Below the pieces are notes generated by a model that was not told where the DNA came from, searched no databases, and saw only the letters and a list, made by a program, of their open reading frames with translations. Below are positions 21,701-33,407 of a DNA stretch of 64,000 nt, one piece after another; the stretch's first letter is position 1; each line of letters starts with the position of its first letter. The translations under genes and the position numbers were made by a program. This DNA comes from Przewalskia tangutica (lineage: Eukaryota; Streptophyta; Magnoliopsida; Solanales; Solanaceae): positions 31,712,485 through 31,776,484 of the forward strand of contig CM056725.1 of the NCBI GenBank assembly GCA_029844215.1, given 5' to 3'.

Positions 21701-22205
21701 GTTTGGTTATCATACATGTCTCGCTTTATATAGACTACTATGATTTCATTTCTGATATTTTCGATTTCACATACTTGGTACTGTTATCGACCTCCTCGGG
21801 GCTGCGTTCATGCCGCAGGTAGAGGTACACCAGTTGTTGATCCTCGCTCATAGGATCACAGTTCAGCGTATTGGGAAGCTCCGTTTCTCCGGAAGCTTAT
21901 CTTTTGGTATAGTCCCCTGTCACTGTAAGTACTTGTACATTCAGGGGTATGGCGGGGCCCTGTCCCGTCATGTTGTATAAAAACTCTTAGAGGTCTGTAG
22001 TACTGTTGTGGGCAGGGTTTGTAAGGATGTAACTGTTCAAGTTTTAGTTATATATACAAGAAGGTAACCGTTTGGTTGGCCTGTTTTATTATCATATCTC
22101 TTGTTTCATGTTTAAGTTTTTATTTCCGCTGATTTTCTCTGATGTTGTATCACTAGGGTGCCCGGGGTAAGGCACCAGTCACGGGCCCGGGATCGGGTCG
22201 TGACA
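18746..22205 (+). repeat. Element C 3' LTR
   Basis: Partner of 12855-16321, starting TGTTATACCCCATA and ending GTCGTGACA. The TATA box is at 19152-19159, the AG/GTATGT box at about 19919-19937, and the minisatellite at about 21050-21510. Differences from the 5' copy cluster in the GC-rich first and last kilobase. One example is the segment after TGGTAC at 15901-15990 against 21779-21870, where CTG, CAG, CCG and CGG sites differ in length. Confidence 0.93.
21050..21510 (+). repeat. Minisatellite in element C 3' LTR
   Basis: Sister of 15130-15640. The same units occur but with repeated small losses at CCCCGG, CAGC and TACG positions, so the array is about 50 bp shorter. Confidence 0.8.
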
Positions 22206-22210
22206 GGGAA
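22206..22210. repeat. Target-site duplication, right of element C
   Basis: GGGAA, identical to 12850-12854. Removing C joins TTGTTTGGGAA to CTTCTAAGGG, the contiguous LTR text seen elsewhere (for example TGTAGAACTTCTAAGGG in C). Confidence 0.93.
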
Positions 22211-23943
22211 CTTCTAAGGGTTTCTAGGAGCTATCGGAGCGTACAGAGTAGGACCTAAACCTTGCTCAGGATCGACATTTATCTTGGATAATTTTGGGCT
22301 TGTCGAGGTAAATATCTTGTCCTTCTATTGTAATTGGAGATTACATACTGTAGTTGTATAGAAATAAGTATAAGTTATATGGAAGGAGGGTATAAAAGGA
22401 GAGAATTGAACTGTACTTACATAGGACGGTATTTACAGTAGACTTGAGTAGTTGTCGGGTAGGGAAGTGGTGCCCAATTTTCCGTAGAATTAAGAACCCT
22501 CTGCTTAGAATATTCTACAGAATAGTCTAGACGTTGATAGACGTATTTGACTATTATAGGTTGATACTCTGCGCGCGACATATTCGACTTGGCAGGTGGA
22601 TTTCGCCGAGGAGGTATGTGATTCTTCCTATCCTCTTGAGCATGATATTTTTAAAATATATAAATAGTACGGTAGACGTACGTGTGTTAACTGAACTTGG
22701 TTTTACTCTGATGTCTTTTGACTTGAGTTTTAAATAATAAGAATCTTGAAGTATTTCAAAAGAGTTATGAATCATTTTGAAAGAAAAGTAATACTTGGTT
22801 TTAAAAGCTTAAAGAGTTATACTAATTTTATGGGAAGTTAGGTAACGACTTAAGAAAGATAAAAGGAACGATTTAATTATTTGTTTATGAAAGTCTTATA
22901 TTGATTTCTGAAAAGTGTAGTAAGATGGTTTGATAAGTAAACATGTTATGATGCTACGCGTGTTAGTGTCTTGTGATGTTGTGTAAGGGGGTTATTCTTG
23001 TTGTGCTTACGTTGTTAAACGTTAAGCGGTTATCTTGTTATTATATCACATACCCCTTTGACTTGTTATAACGAGGGCTTGCCACCCTTGATGCGGGTCT
23101 ATACGGCCTATGCGGTCTGTGTGACTATGCGGAGCTGCGGGAGTTCCAGGATTGATCATTCCGGGTGTATTATCCCGATGCGAGGAATGCCTTATGCGGT
23201 CTGTGTGACTATGTGGTCTATGTGACTATGCGTACTGCGGAGTCGAGGAGGATACCGCGGGTTAGCTACCGTCACGAGGAATACCTCATGCGGGTGCATG
23301 TGTGACTATGCGGTGCGGGAGTTCGAGATTAGGCTCGCATAATGATACTATGGGCGATTGGCCTTGCCCGATCATTAGTGGCCTAGAAAAGACCAGTTAT
23401 TTTATATCTATTTTGCTTTTGGTTATGCTGTGGCACTATGTGCGGTTACATTGGTTGTTTCGTACATATTTGTAAAATTGGTTTTAAAAATGATACGATT
23501 TCATTTAAAGTACTTTCTGATTTCACATACTTGGTACTGTTATCGACCTCCTTGAGCTGCGTTAAATGCCGCAGTAAAGGGAAGCGGTGCAGATCCTCAT
23601 TCTTAGGATCCTTACTGCAGTGTCGTGAGCTCCATTTCTCGGAGGCTCGACTTTTAGTACGACTCTCCCCGGTGTTTTAGATATTTTGTACATTCAGGTA
23701 TGGCGGGGCCTGTCCGCCATAGTTGTTTACTTCCTTAGAAGTGCGTAGTCATGTTGTAAAGTTGGGATGTAATCGCGGACTTGGTTTATATATATATGCG
23801 AAAGGCAACTTTCTCTCGATAAAGCGTGTTTACATTTTACATTTGTTTCATGTATTGTTTTATTATTCCGCTGATTACTCTGATGTATGTCTACTGGGGT
23901 GCCCGGGTAAGGCACCAGTCACGGGCCCGGGATCGGGTCGTGA
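22211..23943 (+). repeat. Element A 3' LTR, third segment
   Basis: Final part of A's LTR, making about 2.56 kb in all. It keeps the GAGGTATGTGATTC box (about 22611-22624) and a short repeat of CTATGCGGTCTGTGTG words (about 23110-23320). It ends in CGGGATCGGGTCGTGA; the last two bases of the usual GTGACA end are missing at the junction with K1. Confidence 0.82.
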
Positions 23944-24415
23944 AAAATATGTACCAAGTATGTGAAACTGAAATTACTGTAATGAAATCATAACAGTCTA
24001 TAATAAATCTGGAGACATGTATGATAACCAAAATAACAGTAAACTGTGCCTTACCGAAGTGGAAGTAATGAAAGTCAGTTTTACCTTGTACAGACTATTT
24101 CAACACATGAACAATAGTCACACCAGGGCTATGGACACAAGCCCTCAAATATCATCACACAGTCCGATGGGGTCTCAAGCCCACAAATATCAAAGCGTGC
24201 GTGGAATCCCCATCACCGGTACCGTAAGTGTAAAATATAACCATGTGACGCGCCCGTGGAATCCTACCTCACTGTCGGCGTACACACATACAATACATAT
24301 ATATATATCTCCTGCCCGTGGAATCCCCCATCACTGCCGACAACCGTAAGTGTAAAATATAACCATGTGACGCGCCCGTGGCATCCTACCTCACTGTCGG
24401 CGTACACACATATGC

Positions 24416-24472
24416 AATATATATATATATATATATATCTATATATATATATCTATATATATATCTCATGCC
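24416..24472. repeat. TA-rich microsatellite
   Basis: Alternating TA with occasional C, within K1. It creates spurious IYIYIY frames. Confidence 0.9.
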
Positions 24473-24960
24473 CGTGGAATCCCTCATCTCGGGTACATGA
24501 CTTCATGGAGAGCTAATCCACGGGGTAATAATCGTATATAACATGCCTGTGGAATACCTCATCTCGGGTACATGTCTTCATGGGGAGCTAATCCATGGAG
24601 TAATAATCGTATATAGCATGGTCACATGCCCCGGAATCCCTCATCGTATAAGCATGGCCATGGGGTAATAATCGTATATAACATGCCCGTGGAATCCCTC
24701 ATCTCGGGTACATGTCTTCATGGGGAGTTAGGCCATGGATTAATAATCGTATAAAACATGGTCGCATGCCCCGGAATCCCTCATCGTATAAGCATGGCCA
24801 TGGGGTAATAAAACAAATCCGGGAATCTAACCCGCCTCCTGGTCGCATGCCCCGGAATTCCACATCGTATAAGCATGTCCAAGGAGTAATAAAAATAGTC
24901 TGGGAATCTAACCCGCATCCTTGTCGCATAACCCGGAATCCCACATCGTATAAGCATTCC
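24440..24960 (-). repeat. Minisatellite in K1
   Basis: Two related units: about 85 bp with CCCGTGGAATCCCTCATC and CTTCATGGGGAGCTAATCC, and about 75 bp with GTCGCATGCCCCGGAATCCC and CATCGTATAAGCATG. There are roughly seven copies in total. Confidence 0.8.
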
Positions 24961-25639
24961 CAAGGATCAATCACAATGGAAGCATACCCGTGGAAGCCTC
25001 CGTCACTGTCGGTACGTCCAAGTAAATTCACAATAAGACAGCCGACCCTCCAACTGAGAGTCACGGCAGCGTAAACATATAATACTTGCACTCAAGGCTA
25101 TCACAAGAAAGCATAGGCAAGTTCATAAAATATTTAGACTTTCATTTTATATACTCAAGGCACTTTTCGTTTCACATAAAAATCTGGGAATTTAACCCAA
25201 AGTACTACGTATTTACATTCTTTTCAAAAGACTCTTTTTCATATAAAACCCCAAGATACTAACACCCGTAGTATCAAGGCATGTCTACATTTCAAACAAG
25301 TCACTACATTTTTAGAAATACATTTCTAGGCTTCTAAATCAAGTGACCTTTTCTTTAAAAATTTAAGCAATAGATACCTTTAAATCAAATTGCCCTTCCT
25401 TATTTCAAGTCATTTCTTTGTTTACATTACTAGAGAAAACCATTCTTCTAACCTTACATAAAGTTGTTATAACCAACTTTCCATAAAGCCGTTATACTAC
25501 ATAGTATCATTTGACAATCCTACTCCTGAGACTATTTCACCCACAAGGGTCTTGTGGACCCGCATAGGACAATTTGGCCCGCAATGAGCATATACGCCAT
25601 GCTCGCATCATGGGTAGCAAATCCATGGAGATGTATAAT

Positions 25640-25890
25640 GTCTTGGGGGTTTACCCCGCAGTTATACTCAGAAGGTGTATAACGTCTTAGGGGTTTACCC
25701 CGCATTTATACTCAGGAGGTGTATAACGTCTTGGGGGTTTACCCCGCATTTATACTCAGGAGGTGTATAACGTCTTGGGGGTTTACCCCGCATTTATACT
25801 CAGGAGGTGTATAACGTCTTGGGGGTTTACCCCGCATTTATACTCAGGAGGTGTATAACGTCTTGGGGGTTTACCCCGCATTTATACTCA
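25640..25890. repeat. 44-bp tandem repeat in K2
   Basis: About six near-identical copies of a 44-bp unit containing GTATAACGTCTTGGGGGTTT and ACCCCGCATTTATACTCAGG. J carries only the first one or two copies before being cut by I. Confidence 0.9.
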
Positions 25891-25899
25891 TAACACTAG

Positions 25900-26045
25900 C
25901 ACCAAAGGCTATCATACATAACATAAGCACCACCGACTTATCATACATAACATAAGCGCTACCGGCTTATCATACATAACATAAGCACTACCGGCTTATC
26001 ATACATAACATAAGCACTACCGACTTATCATACATAACATAAGCA
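25900..26045. repeat. 29-bp tandem repeat in K2
   Basis: Five copies of a 29-bp unit with TTATCATACATAACATAAGC; the variable part is CACTACCGGC/CACCACCGAC. Confidence 0.9.
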
Positions 26046-28749
26046 AGTTAAGAAATCCCCTAACTTCTTATTAACCTTATTTATATACACCCCCATTTTA
26101 GTTTACTTAAGGCACTAACATGTCATTATAAAATTCAGAAATTTAACCCAAAGTACTACGTACTTCTACTCTTTTAAAAAATGACTCCTTTTTCATATAA
26201 AACTTCCAAGATACTCATAACCGTAGTATCAAGTCATATCTACTTTTCAAGCCAAGTCACAATACCTTTGAGAAATACATTTATAGGCTTCTAAATCAAG
26301 TGACTTCTTTCTTTAAAACCTTAAGAATTTGATGACTTCAAATCCATTTGCCTTTCATTATTTCAAGTCATTTATCATTATTTACATTACTAGAGAAAAC
26401 CCATTCTTTTAACCTTCCATAAAGTTGTTATAACCAACTCCCCGTAAAGCCGTTATAACTCTTTATGTCTTAGACAAATTCATTCCTTTTATAACCAAGA
26501 GACTTATATTTTCAAATCAAGTTACATAACTTTCAAAATACTTCAAGTCTCTTATCTTTAGAAATCAAATTTCTTACTTAGAAAACAAGTCTCTTATCTT
26601 TAGAATGTCAAGAAATCAATACTTTCCAAATCAAGTATTCTATACTTTTAAATCAAGTCATTTCTTCCTTTAAGAATCAAGTCCCATAACTTGAAAAATA
26701 AAGTCTCTTAACCTTTTAAGAATTTAAGGTTCATAGTCTTAAAACTTCATACGTAAACTTTTTAAATTAAGTAACATATACTTTTATGTGTTGTGAATAG
26801 GTTATACTAGTTTATAACGATCTTATTAAAGCAGCCATGATGTAGAAAATGTAATACAATTTTGTCTTATCTTAGCTTCTATGCAGATGGAGAATTCTAC
26901 TCATTTTAATTTAATTGATTGCCGATACATTTTCTTTTATTAATGCTGCAGTGGCTTGTTCGATACTTATTCTCATTCGTGCAGTAACTTAGCAAAGTCA
27001 ACTTGACTCCAAATACTTCCTAACGACTCTTACCAACATCCCACACAAGACTTGGTAAGAACTTAGGATAACATAGACGTATCTTTTACATAGAGTAAAT
27101 AAACATACATACCTCTTAACTTCTAAGAGTAGAAGGAATCATGAAATAGTACCACATGTATACTTCATACATTGAATCATGTCAAAATAAGGAATAGGTT
27201 CACATACCTCGCGACGATTATCGACAAGTAGCAAAATGCTCCAAAGTACTATAACCTTGCTAGCTTTTCCAACCTTCAAGTAGAATACTCTACTCGTAGT
27301 ACTTCAGCCTATAAGGGTCATAATATGTCTATTAACCTCTAGCTTCAAACGTAGAATATTCTAAGTGTAAAGTCACTGAATTCTACGGAAAATCGGACAT
27401 CACTTCCTTTGTTTCTACGTACTTTTCCACCTTTTTCAAGGCCCGAATTCAATAACCAAACGCCACATTTAAGGCTCAAACAATTCATCTAACCAAAGGG
27501 GATTACACGCCTTAACAGGACGTGTAAAATTCTGCCCCACAATTAATACCAAAATGTCCAAAGATTAAGGCAATTCTTGGCTCAAAAATGTGTAACACAT
27601 AAAGTTCATTCCAATACTTTTTCAATCCAAATTGTTATTCTAACATGTTATATAGCCTCAAACGATTATAACAACTATAATCCCTTATTTCTATAACATG
27701 CGACGATCGTAACTAACAATTAAATTGAATCACAATCTTAAAGGCTAACATGAACTTTTCGAATTTAGGCTTCCAAAATTCCATAACACTAATCAATCTT
27801 CATAATATATATCACATGATCATTTCTAACTTATAATAACATGAAATCTTCAATCACAATAGTAAGACGGAAATTTATACCTCAATAAGCCCAAATCCAT
27901 TCCAAGATTCAAAGTCGATCCTTAGCAACCTTAACTCCTCTTCTTATTTTCCAATCCACTCCAAGCACTCCTTAGAAGCTCATGAAGAACTCCTCTTCAA
28001 GTTCCATCTTCAAAGTTGAAGAACACCTTAGGGTTTCGCCTTGCGACTAACGTAAAACCATCATTTTCAAGGATCTTTCTATTGAGATATCCTTACAATA
28101 CCCCTAGGAACCTTGGGTTAAAGTCTTGTGAAGAATGAACCACAATTGCAAAAAATTTCTTGTTCTAAGATGGCAAACCCGAGAGCCTCTTCTCTTGCTA
28201 CAATGTTTCTAATTTTTTTTTCTGAGTGTTGGAAGACTTGTCTTGCTACTAGTGTGCTTATATAACACATTGGAGGGTCTAGATTATAAAACTTGTTAGG
28301 TTGGGATGAAAGAGATCAACCAAGTGGCTTATTGACTTAGTCAATAATATCAAGCTCAAGCCTAGCAAGACTTGCTCATCCATACTTGGTCAAATGACCA
28401 TTTTATCCTTGGTCAATTTCGTACAAGACCATGTGGTGGTGACACGTATCGCCCTCCCATTCGTCCATAAAATTTTCGTAACCCTCGTGGGCCCCACAAA
28501 ACGTAAAATTTCTCGGGTGGGCCCCACGTGACCAAATCCGTAAAAATAAATTTTCATCATGATAATAAGTTCCATATTCCTCAAATAATGCATTTTTGAG
28601 AATCTAATTCTCATCAACGGACATTTTCCCCTTTCCGACATTCGGACGATTTTCCTTCGGAAAAACAATTCTTTCTTTCGTACCAATTTCAAGTCTTGAT
28701 TCCTTACGTACATTCTCTTATTCATGTCCTGGAATTACGGGGTGTAACA

Positions 28750-29922
28750 GACCAGCTGAAAGATTTATTAGAAAAAGAATTTATTAGGCCTAGTATTTCT
28801 CCCTGGGGAGCGCCGGTTTTGTTTGTTAAAAAGAATGATGGAATGCTGCGTATGTGTGTTGACTACAGACAGCTGAATAAGGTAACCATTAAGAATAGAT
28901 ACCCCATACCCAGGATTGATGATTTGTTTGACCAGTTGCAGGGTGCGAGGTGTTTCTTCAAGATAGACCTGCGGTCCGGTTATCATCAGGTGCGAGTTAG
29001 GGAGGCAGTTATCCCGAAGACTGCATTCAGGACCCGGTATGGGCACTATGAGTTCAGGGTGATGTCTTTCGGTTTGACTAACGCTCCAGCGGTATTTATG
29101 GATTTGATGAACCGGGTGTTCAAGCCATTTTTGGATACGTTTGTTATAGTATTCATTGATGACATCCTGGTTTATTCTCGCACAGAGCATGAGCATGCAG
29201 ATCACTTGAGGACGGTACTTGGGGTCCTCCGTAGCCGGCAGTTGTGCGCCAAGTTCTCCAAGTATGAGTTTTGATTGGCCTCAGTGTCATTCTTGGGGCA
29301 CATTATCGGGGCTGACGGTGTTCAGGTTGATACAACAAAGATTAAGGCGGTCAAGACTTGGCCGAGACCTACTACTCCGATGGAGGTGCGCAGCTTCTTA
29401 GGGCTGGCGGGTTATTATCGTAGGTTTTTGGAGCATTTCGCTTCGATATCAGCACCATTTACTAGGCTGACTCAGAAAACGGCTAAGTTCCTGTGGACGG
29501 AGGCTTGTGAGAAGGGTTTCTAGTTACTGAAGGAAAAGATGACGACGACTCCAGTTCTTACTCTTCTCGAGGGGTTAGAGGGCTACGTGATTTATTGTGA
29601 TGCCTCGGGTATCGGGCTAGGGTGTGTATTGATGCAGCACGGCAAGGTTATAGCCTATGCTTCCCGGCAGCTACGGAAGCATGAGAGGAATTACCCTACT
29701 CACGACTTAGAGTTGGCCGCAGTTATTCATGCCTTGAAGATTTGGAGACATTATTTATACGGGGTTCATGTGGATATTTATACAGACCACAAGAGCCTCC
29801 AGTACATCTTCAGGCAGAGGGAGCTGAACTTGCGACAGAGACGGTGGTTAGAGTTGCTGAAGGATTATGATGTTGATATCCTATACCATTCGGGAAAGAC
29901 AACGTGGTTGCAGATGCTCTGA
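28750..29922 (+). pseudogene. Element D pol, RT and RNase H domains
   Basis: Begins mid-polyprotein at DQLKDLLEK, directly after LTR K2; the upstream gag, protease and RT start are absent. One frame runs from 28750 to 29922. RT motifs are GAPVLFVKK, CVDYRQLNK, FFKIDLRSGYHQ and FIDD (29152-29163), then FLGHIIGADG and FLGLAGYYRRF. RNase H follows with CDAS, HDLELAA, YTDHKSL and the RQRRWLELLKDYDVDILYH tail. Two stops interrupt it: TGA at 29272-29274 (Trp in the family motif EFWLA) and TAG at 29521-29523 (a CAG Gln in the family). A frameshift near 29900 breaks the frame before the ADALSRR motif, which continues at 29904. It is the better preserved pol in the window, but inactive. Confidence 0.93.
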
Positions 29923-30182
29923 GTCGTAGGTCTATGGGGAGTCTGTCAGAGGTACAACCAGATAGACAGAACATGGTCCGTGAGATCCATCAGCTGGCGA
30001 GCCTTGGGGTTCGATTGGTCGATACCGATGATAGTGGGGTACGGGTTCGAGAGGTTGCCGAGTCTTCCATCTTTGAGGAAGTGAAGAGGCGACAGTATGA
30101 GGATCCAGTTCTGATACGGTATCGACATACGACTCTTCGAGAGGAGAAGAGTTTATTTAAGGTAGGCCTGATGGGGTGCTAA
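29904..30182 (+). pseudogene. Element D pol, RNase H end and linker to integrase
   Basis: This frame continues the polyprotein after the shift near 29900: VADALSRRSMGSLSEV, then an about 80-residue linker (VREIHQLASLGVRL, EVKRRQYEDPVLIRYR) matching residues 127-210 of the 869-1855 copy. A second shift near 30165 ends it. It is not a separate gene. Confidence 0.88.
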
Positions 30183-31411
30183 GATTCGAGGGCAGATTGC
30201 GTGTTCCCGATATTGCAGGACTTCGTCAGCAGGTTCTGGGGAGGCACACAGTGCTCGGTACTCTATTCATCCGGGGTCGACTAAGATGTACCATGACCTC
30301 AGATGTATGTATTGGTGGGATGGCCTGAAGAGGGACGTGGCAGGGTTTGTGGCTCAGTGTCCGAATTGTCAGCAGGTCAAGGTTGAGCACCAGAAGCCCG
30401 GTGGGCTATTGTAGGCGATTGATATTCCGACATGGAAGTGGGAGGTGATCAACATGGATTTTGTTACAGGGTTACCTCGTACTCAGAGGAAGTGTGATTC
30501 CATCTGGGTTATTGTAGATAGGCTGACGAAATCAACCCAATTTCTTCCAGTCAGGACTACGTATTCGGCTGAGGATTATGCTAGATTGTATATCAGGGAG
30601 ATAGTGAGACTGCACGGAGTTCCTATATCTATTATATCAAATAGAGGAGCTCAGTTTACGGCTAACTTCTGGAGGTCTTTCCAGAAGGGGTTAGGGACAC
30701 AGGTGAGTCTCAGTACTGTGTTTTATCCTCAGACCGACGGGCAGGCAGAGCGTACTATCCAGACACTTGAGGATATGCTGCGGGCCTGTGTTATTGATTT
30801 CAAGGGTAGCTGGGAGGATCATTTGCCTCTTGTTAAGTTTGCATATAACAACATCTACCATTCTAGTATTCAGATGGTGCCATATGAGGCTTTGTATGGG
30901 CGGAAGCGTAGGTCACCGATTGGTTGGTTCGACGTAGGAGAGGTTCAGTTAGTTGGCCCAGACTTGATTCAACGGGTTGTGGATAAGGTGAAGCTTATCC
31001 AAGAGAGACTGTTAGCAGCTAAGAGTCGGCTGAAGTCTTCTGCAGATAATCGGCGTCGACATTTGGAGTTTCAGGTGGATGATTGGGTCTTCTTGAAGGT
31101 ATCACCCATGAAGGGTGTGATGAGGTTCGGAAAGAAAGGGAAACTTAGCCCAAGGTACATTGGGCCTTACCAGATCATCCGTAGAGTAGGCAAGGTTGCC
31201 TATGAGTTAGATCTGCCATCGGATTTAGAGGTGGTACACTTGGTCTTCCATGTTTCTATGTTGCGGAAGTGTATCGGAGATCCATCGAGAGTTTTCCCAG
31301 CTAGCGAGGCCCAGCTGATAGAGGGATTATCGTATGAGAGAGTCCCATAGCGATACTCGATCGCCAGGTCAGGCGACTACAGACCAAAGACGTGACTTCC
31401 GTCAAAGTCTT
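30183..31411 (+). pseudogene. Element D pol, integrase and truncated chromodomain
   Basis: 30183-30411 holds the HHCC zinc domain with a frame break near 30240 (SIHPG and CPNCQQVK survive). TAG at 30412-30414 replaces a Gln. An open frame at 30445-31350 (301 residues) is the integrase core and C-terminus. The catalytic triad should be D25 (VIVDRLTKS), D66 and E102 (GQAERTIQ, 35 residues further), but residue 66 is Asn (SNRGAQF, codon 30640-30642), so strand transfer would fail even if the frame were whole. The C-terminal part reads DWVFLKVSPMKGVMRF, SPRYIGPYQI and VFHVSMLRKC. A frameshift near 31340 precedes the chromodomain, which is cut at 31411 by LTR J within VASVKV-like codons. Confidence 0.92.
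31407..31411. repeat. Presumed left target-site duplication of J
   Basis: GTCTT just before TGTCACGACCC. The right copy should lie beyond base 64000, so this is a prediction. Confidence 0.4.
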
Positions 31412-32194
31412 TGTCACGACCCGACCCCGGGCCGCGACTGGTGCCCTACCTAGGCACCCCTCTCAGGCATACATCAGAGAATAGCAGCGGAACATACATA
31501 ACACATAAACATGTTTAGACAATAAACATCACAGGCTAGCCGATAAGGCTGCCTTCCATAAAATATACATAACCAAAGTAAGACAGTACAACTTTGATAT
31601 TACAGCCCAAACCACAAAATGTGATTACAAACTTCTAGGATAAACAACAGTGGTGGGACAGGGCCCCGCCATACCCCTGAATGTACATAATATCTACAAC
31701 ATCAGAGAAAACCGTACCAAAAGGAATAAGCCTCCGGGGAAATGGAGCTTCTGACACCTGATCAGTGATCCTACGAATGAGGATCCACCACCTGCTTACC
31801 CCTACCTGCGGAATGAACGCAGCCCCCGAGGAAAGGGAGTCAGTACACAATATGTACCAAGTATGTAAAACTGGAAAAATACTGTAATTTAATCATAAGT
31901 CTAAATAAAGCTGGAGTCATAGATGGTAATCAAATTACAGTTCACTGTGCCTTACTAACAATGAGAGTAAATGAGAGCATACTTACAATATATAAAAAAA
32001 TAGAAGGCTCACGATCAAAGCAGGACCATCCGCCCGCAGTATCATTAAGCAATCCTACTCTTGGGACTATTTCACCTGTATGGGTCGTGTGAACCCGCAT
32101 GAGGTATTCCTCGCATCATGGGTAGCAAATCCATGAAGTGGTATAATGTCTTGGGGGTTTACCCCGCAATCATACTCAGAAGGTGGTATAACGT
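31412..32194 (-). repeat. J: minus-strand LTR, PBS-side segment
   Basis: Begins TGTCACGACCCGACCCCGGG, the reverse of the usual LTR end. It is closest to K2 and is cut at 32194 by LTR I, just after its first copies of the GTCTTGGGGGTTTACCCCGC repeat. The remainder should lie beyond the window, right of I and F. Small frames here match nothing. Confidence 0.85.
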
Positions 32195-32864
32195 TGTCAC
32201 GCCCCGAACCCCGGGCCCGTGACTGGTGCCCTACCTGGGAACCCTTCTACCTTAACAACTAAGTAAACTGCGGAAACTAAATAACACCCTTTTTAAAAAA
32301 AAAAACCAACATACGTGAAGGGCAAAGCCGACAAGGCTGCCATAATATACATAACAAAAGACACTACACCGTACATGAGTCCAATCCCACATATGAATAC
32401 AAACCTCTAAGAGTTATACTGAACTATGACGGGACAAGGCCCCGCCGTACCCATAACTGTACAAAAGCCTGTACTGAAGGAACTTATACCAAAAAGATAA
32501 ACTCCCGAACAGAAGGAGCTATCCAAAAACTCTGAGCAGGGTCCTACACCTGCAGATCACCAAACAGCGTACCTAAACCTGCGGCATGAACGGCCCGGGG
32601 AGGTCGATGCGAAGAATGTACCAAGTATGTGAAGCGATGAAATGCGTAATGAAATCATAACATCTAAACAAAACAGGAGACACGTATGATAGCCAACCTA
32701 CGATTACACAATACATAGCGATTATATCAAGTCAGGGACGCATGCCCTCAAAGTCACTATTCAAATATAACTATGGGTCTCACGCCCATAATATCAATCA
32801 TGCCCGTGGAATCCTTCCTCACTGCCGGCAGTCCATGATATAATATAACACCAATAAGCATATC

Positions 32865-33245
32865 CAAGGAGTATCCCTCGTGGTCGCATGCCCCGGAATC
32901 CCACATCGTATAAGCATGACCATGGGGTATACAAACAACCGAATCAAACCCGCTCCGTCACGTGCCGGAATCCCATCGTATAAGCGTGTCGAGTATCCTC
33001 GTGGTCGCATGCCCCGGCATCCCACATCGTATTAGCATGACCATAGGGTATCCCTCGCGGTCGCATGCCCCGACATCCCACATCGTATAAGCATGACCGT
33101 AGGGTAACACAAACAAATCCGGGAATCTAACCCGACTCCTGGTCACATGCCCCGGAATCCCACATCATATAAGCATGTCCAAGGAGTATCCCTCGTGGTC
33201 GCATGCCCCGGAATCCCACATCGTATAACCATGACCATAGGGTAA
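32865..33245 (-). repeat. Minisatellite of about 60 bp in LTR I
   Basis: About six units with GTGGTCGCATGCCCCGGAAT, CCCACATCGTATAAGCATG and GGAGTATCCCTC. Related units occur in K1, G1 and F. Confidence 0.8.
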
Positions 33246-33407
33246 CACAAATAATGGAAGCATACCCGTGGAATCCCACCTCACTGTCGGTACGTCCAAG
33301 TAAACTTACAACAAGGCAGCCGACCCTCCAACCGAGAGTCGCGGCAACGTAATAAAACATAATACTCGTACTCAAATGCTAACACCAGCACACATTGGCA
33401 ATTCTCA

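Larger units (their letters stand above)
12855..22205 (+). mobile_element. Element C: Gag-only Ty3/gypsy element with two LTRs, plus strand
   Basis: A complete 9.35-kb insertion with exact 5-bp duplication GGGAA on both sides. LTRs are 12855-16321 and 18746-22205 (3467 and 3460 bp), the primer-binding site is at 16326-16337, gag is at 16524-17810, and the polypurine tract ends at 18745. The interior is only 2.4 kb and has no protease, RT, RNase H or integrase. AT-rich LTR stretches are nearly identical between the pair, which suggests a recent insertion. It is non-autonomous. Confidence 0.95.
23944..25500 (-). repeat. K1: truncated minus-strand LTR fragment
   Basis: Minus-strand LTR sequence resembling G1 (compare 24040-24130 with 36690-36770). 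It lacks roughly the first 400 bp expected at the PBS side (TGTCACGACCC...) and stops inside an ATAAAG/GTTATA block near 25500. It contains minisatellites built on CCCGTGGAATCCC and CATCGTATAAGCATG, and a TA-rich tract at 24416-24472. No gene is seen. Confidence 0.7.
25501..28749 (-). repeat. K2: minus-strand LTR, left-truncated, inserted in element D RT
   Basis: Resembles J (CAATCCTACTC and CATCATGGGTAGCAAATCCATG words, compare 32050-32190). On the minus strand it begins with TGTTACACCCCGTAATTCC at 28749 and adjoins D's RT frame at 28750. It carries a TATA-like box (about 28258-28265), the CGCGACGATT box (about 27209-27225), and two tandem arrays. The PBS-side end is missing, so no target duplication can be checked. 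Confidence 0.72.

Noticed and set aside
28696..28749. Start of the D RT frame within LTR sequence
   Set aside because: The upstream 18 codons are read from the end of K2; the true RT sequence begins at 28750 in mid-domain.
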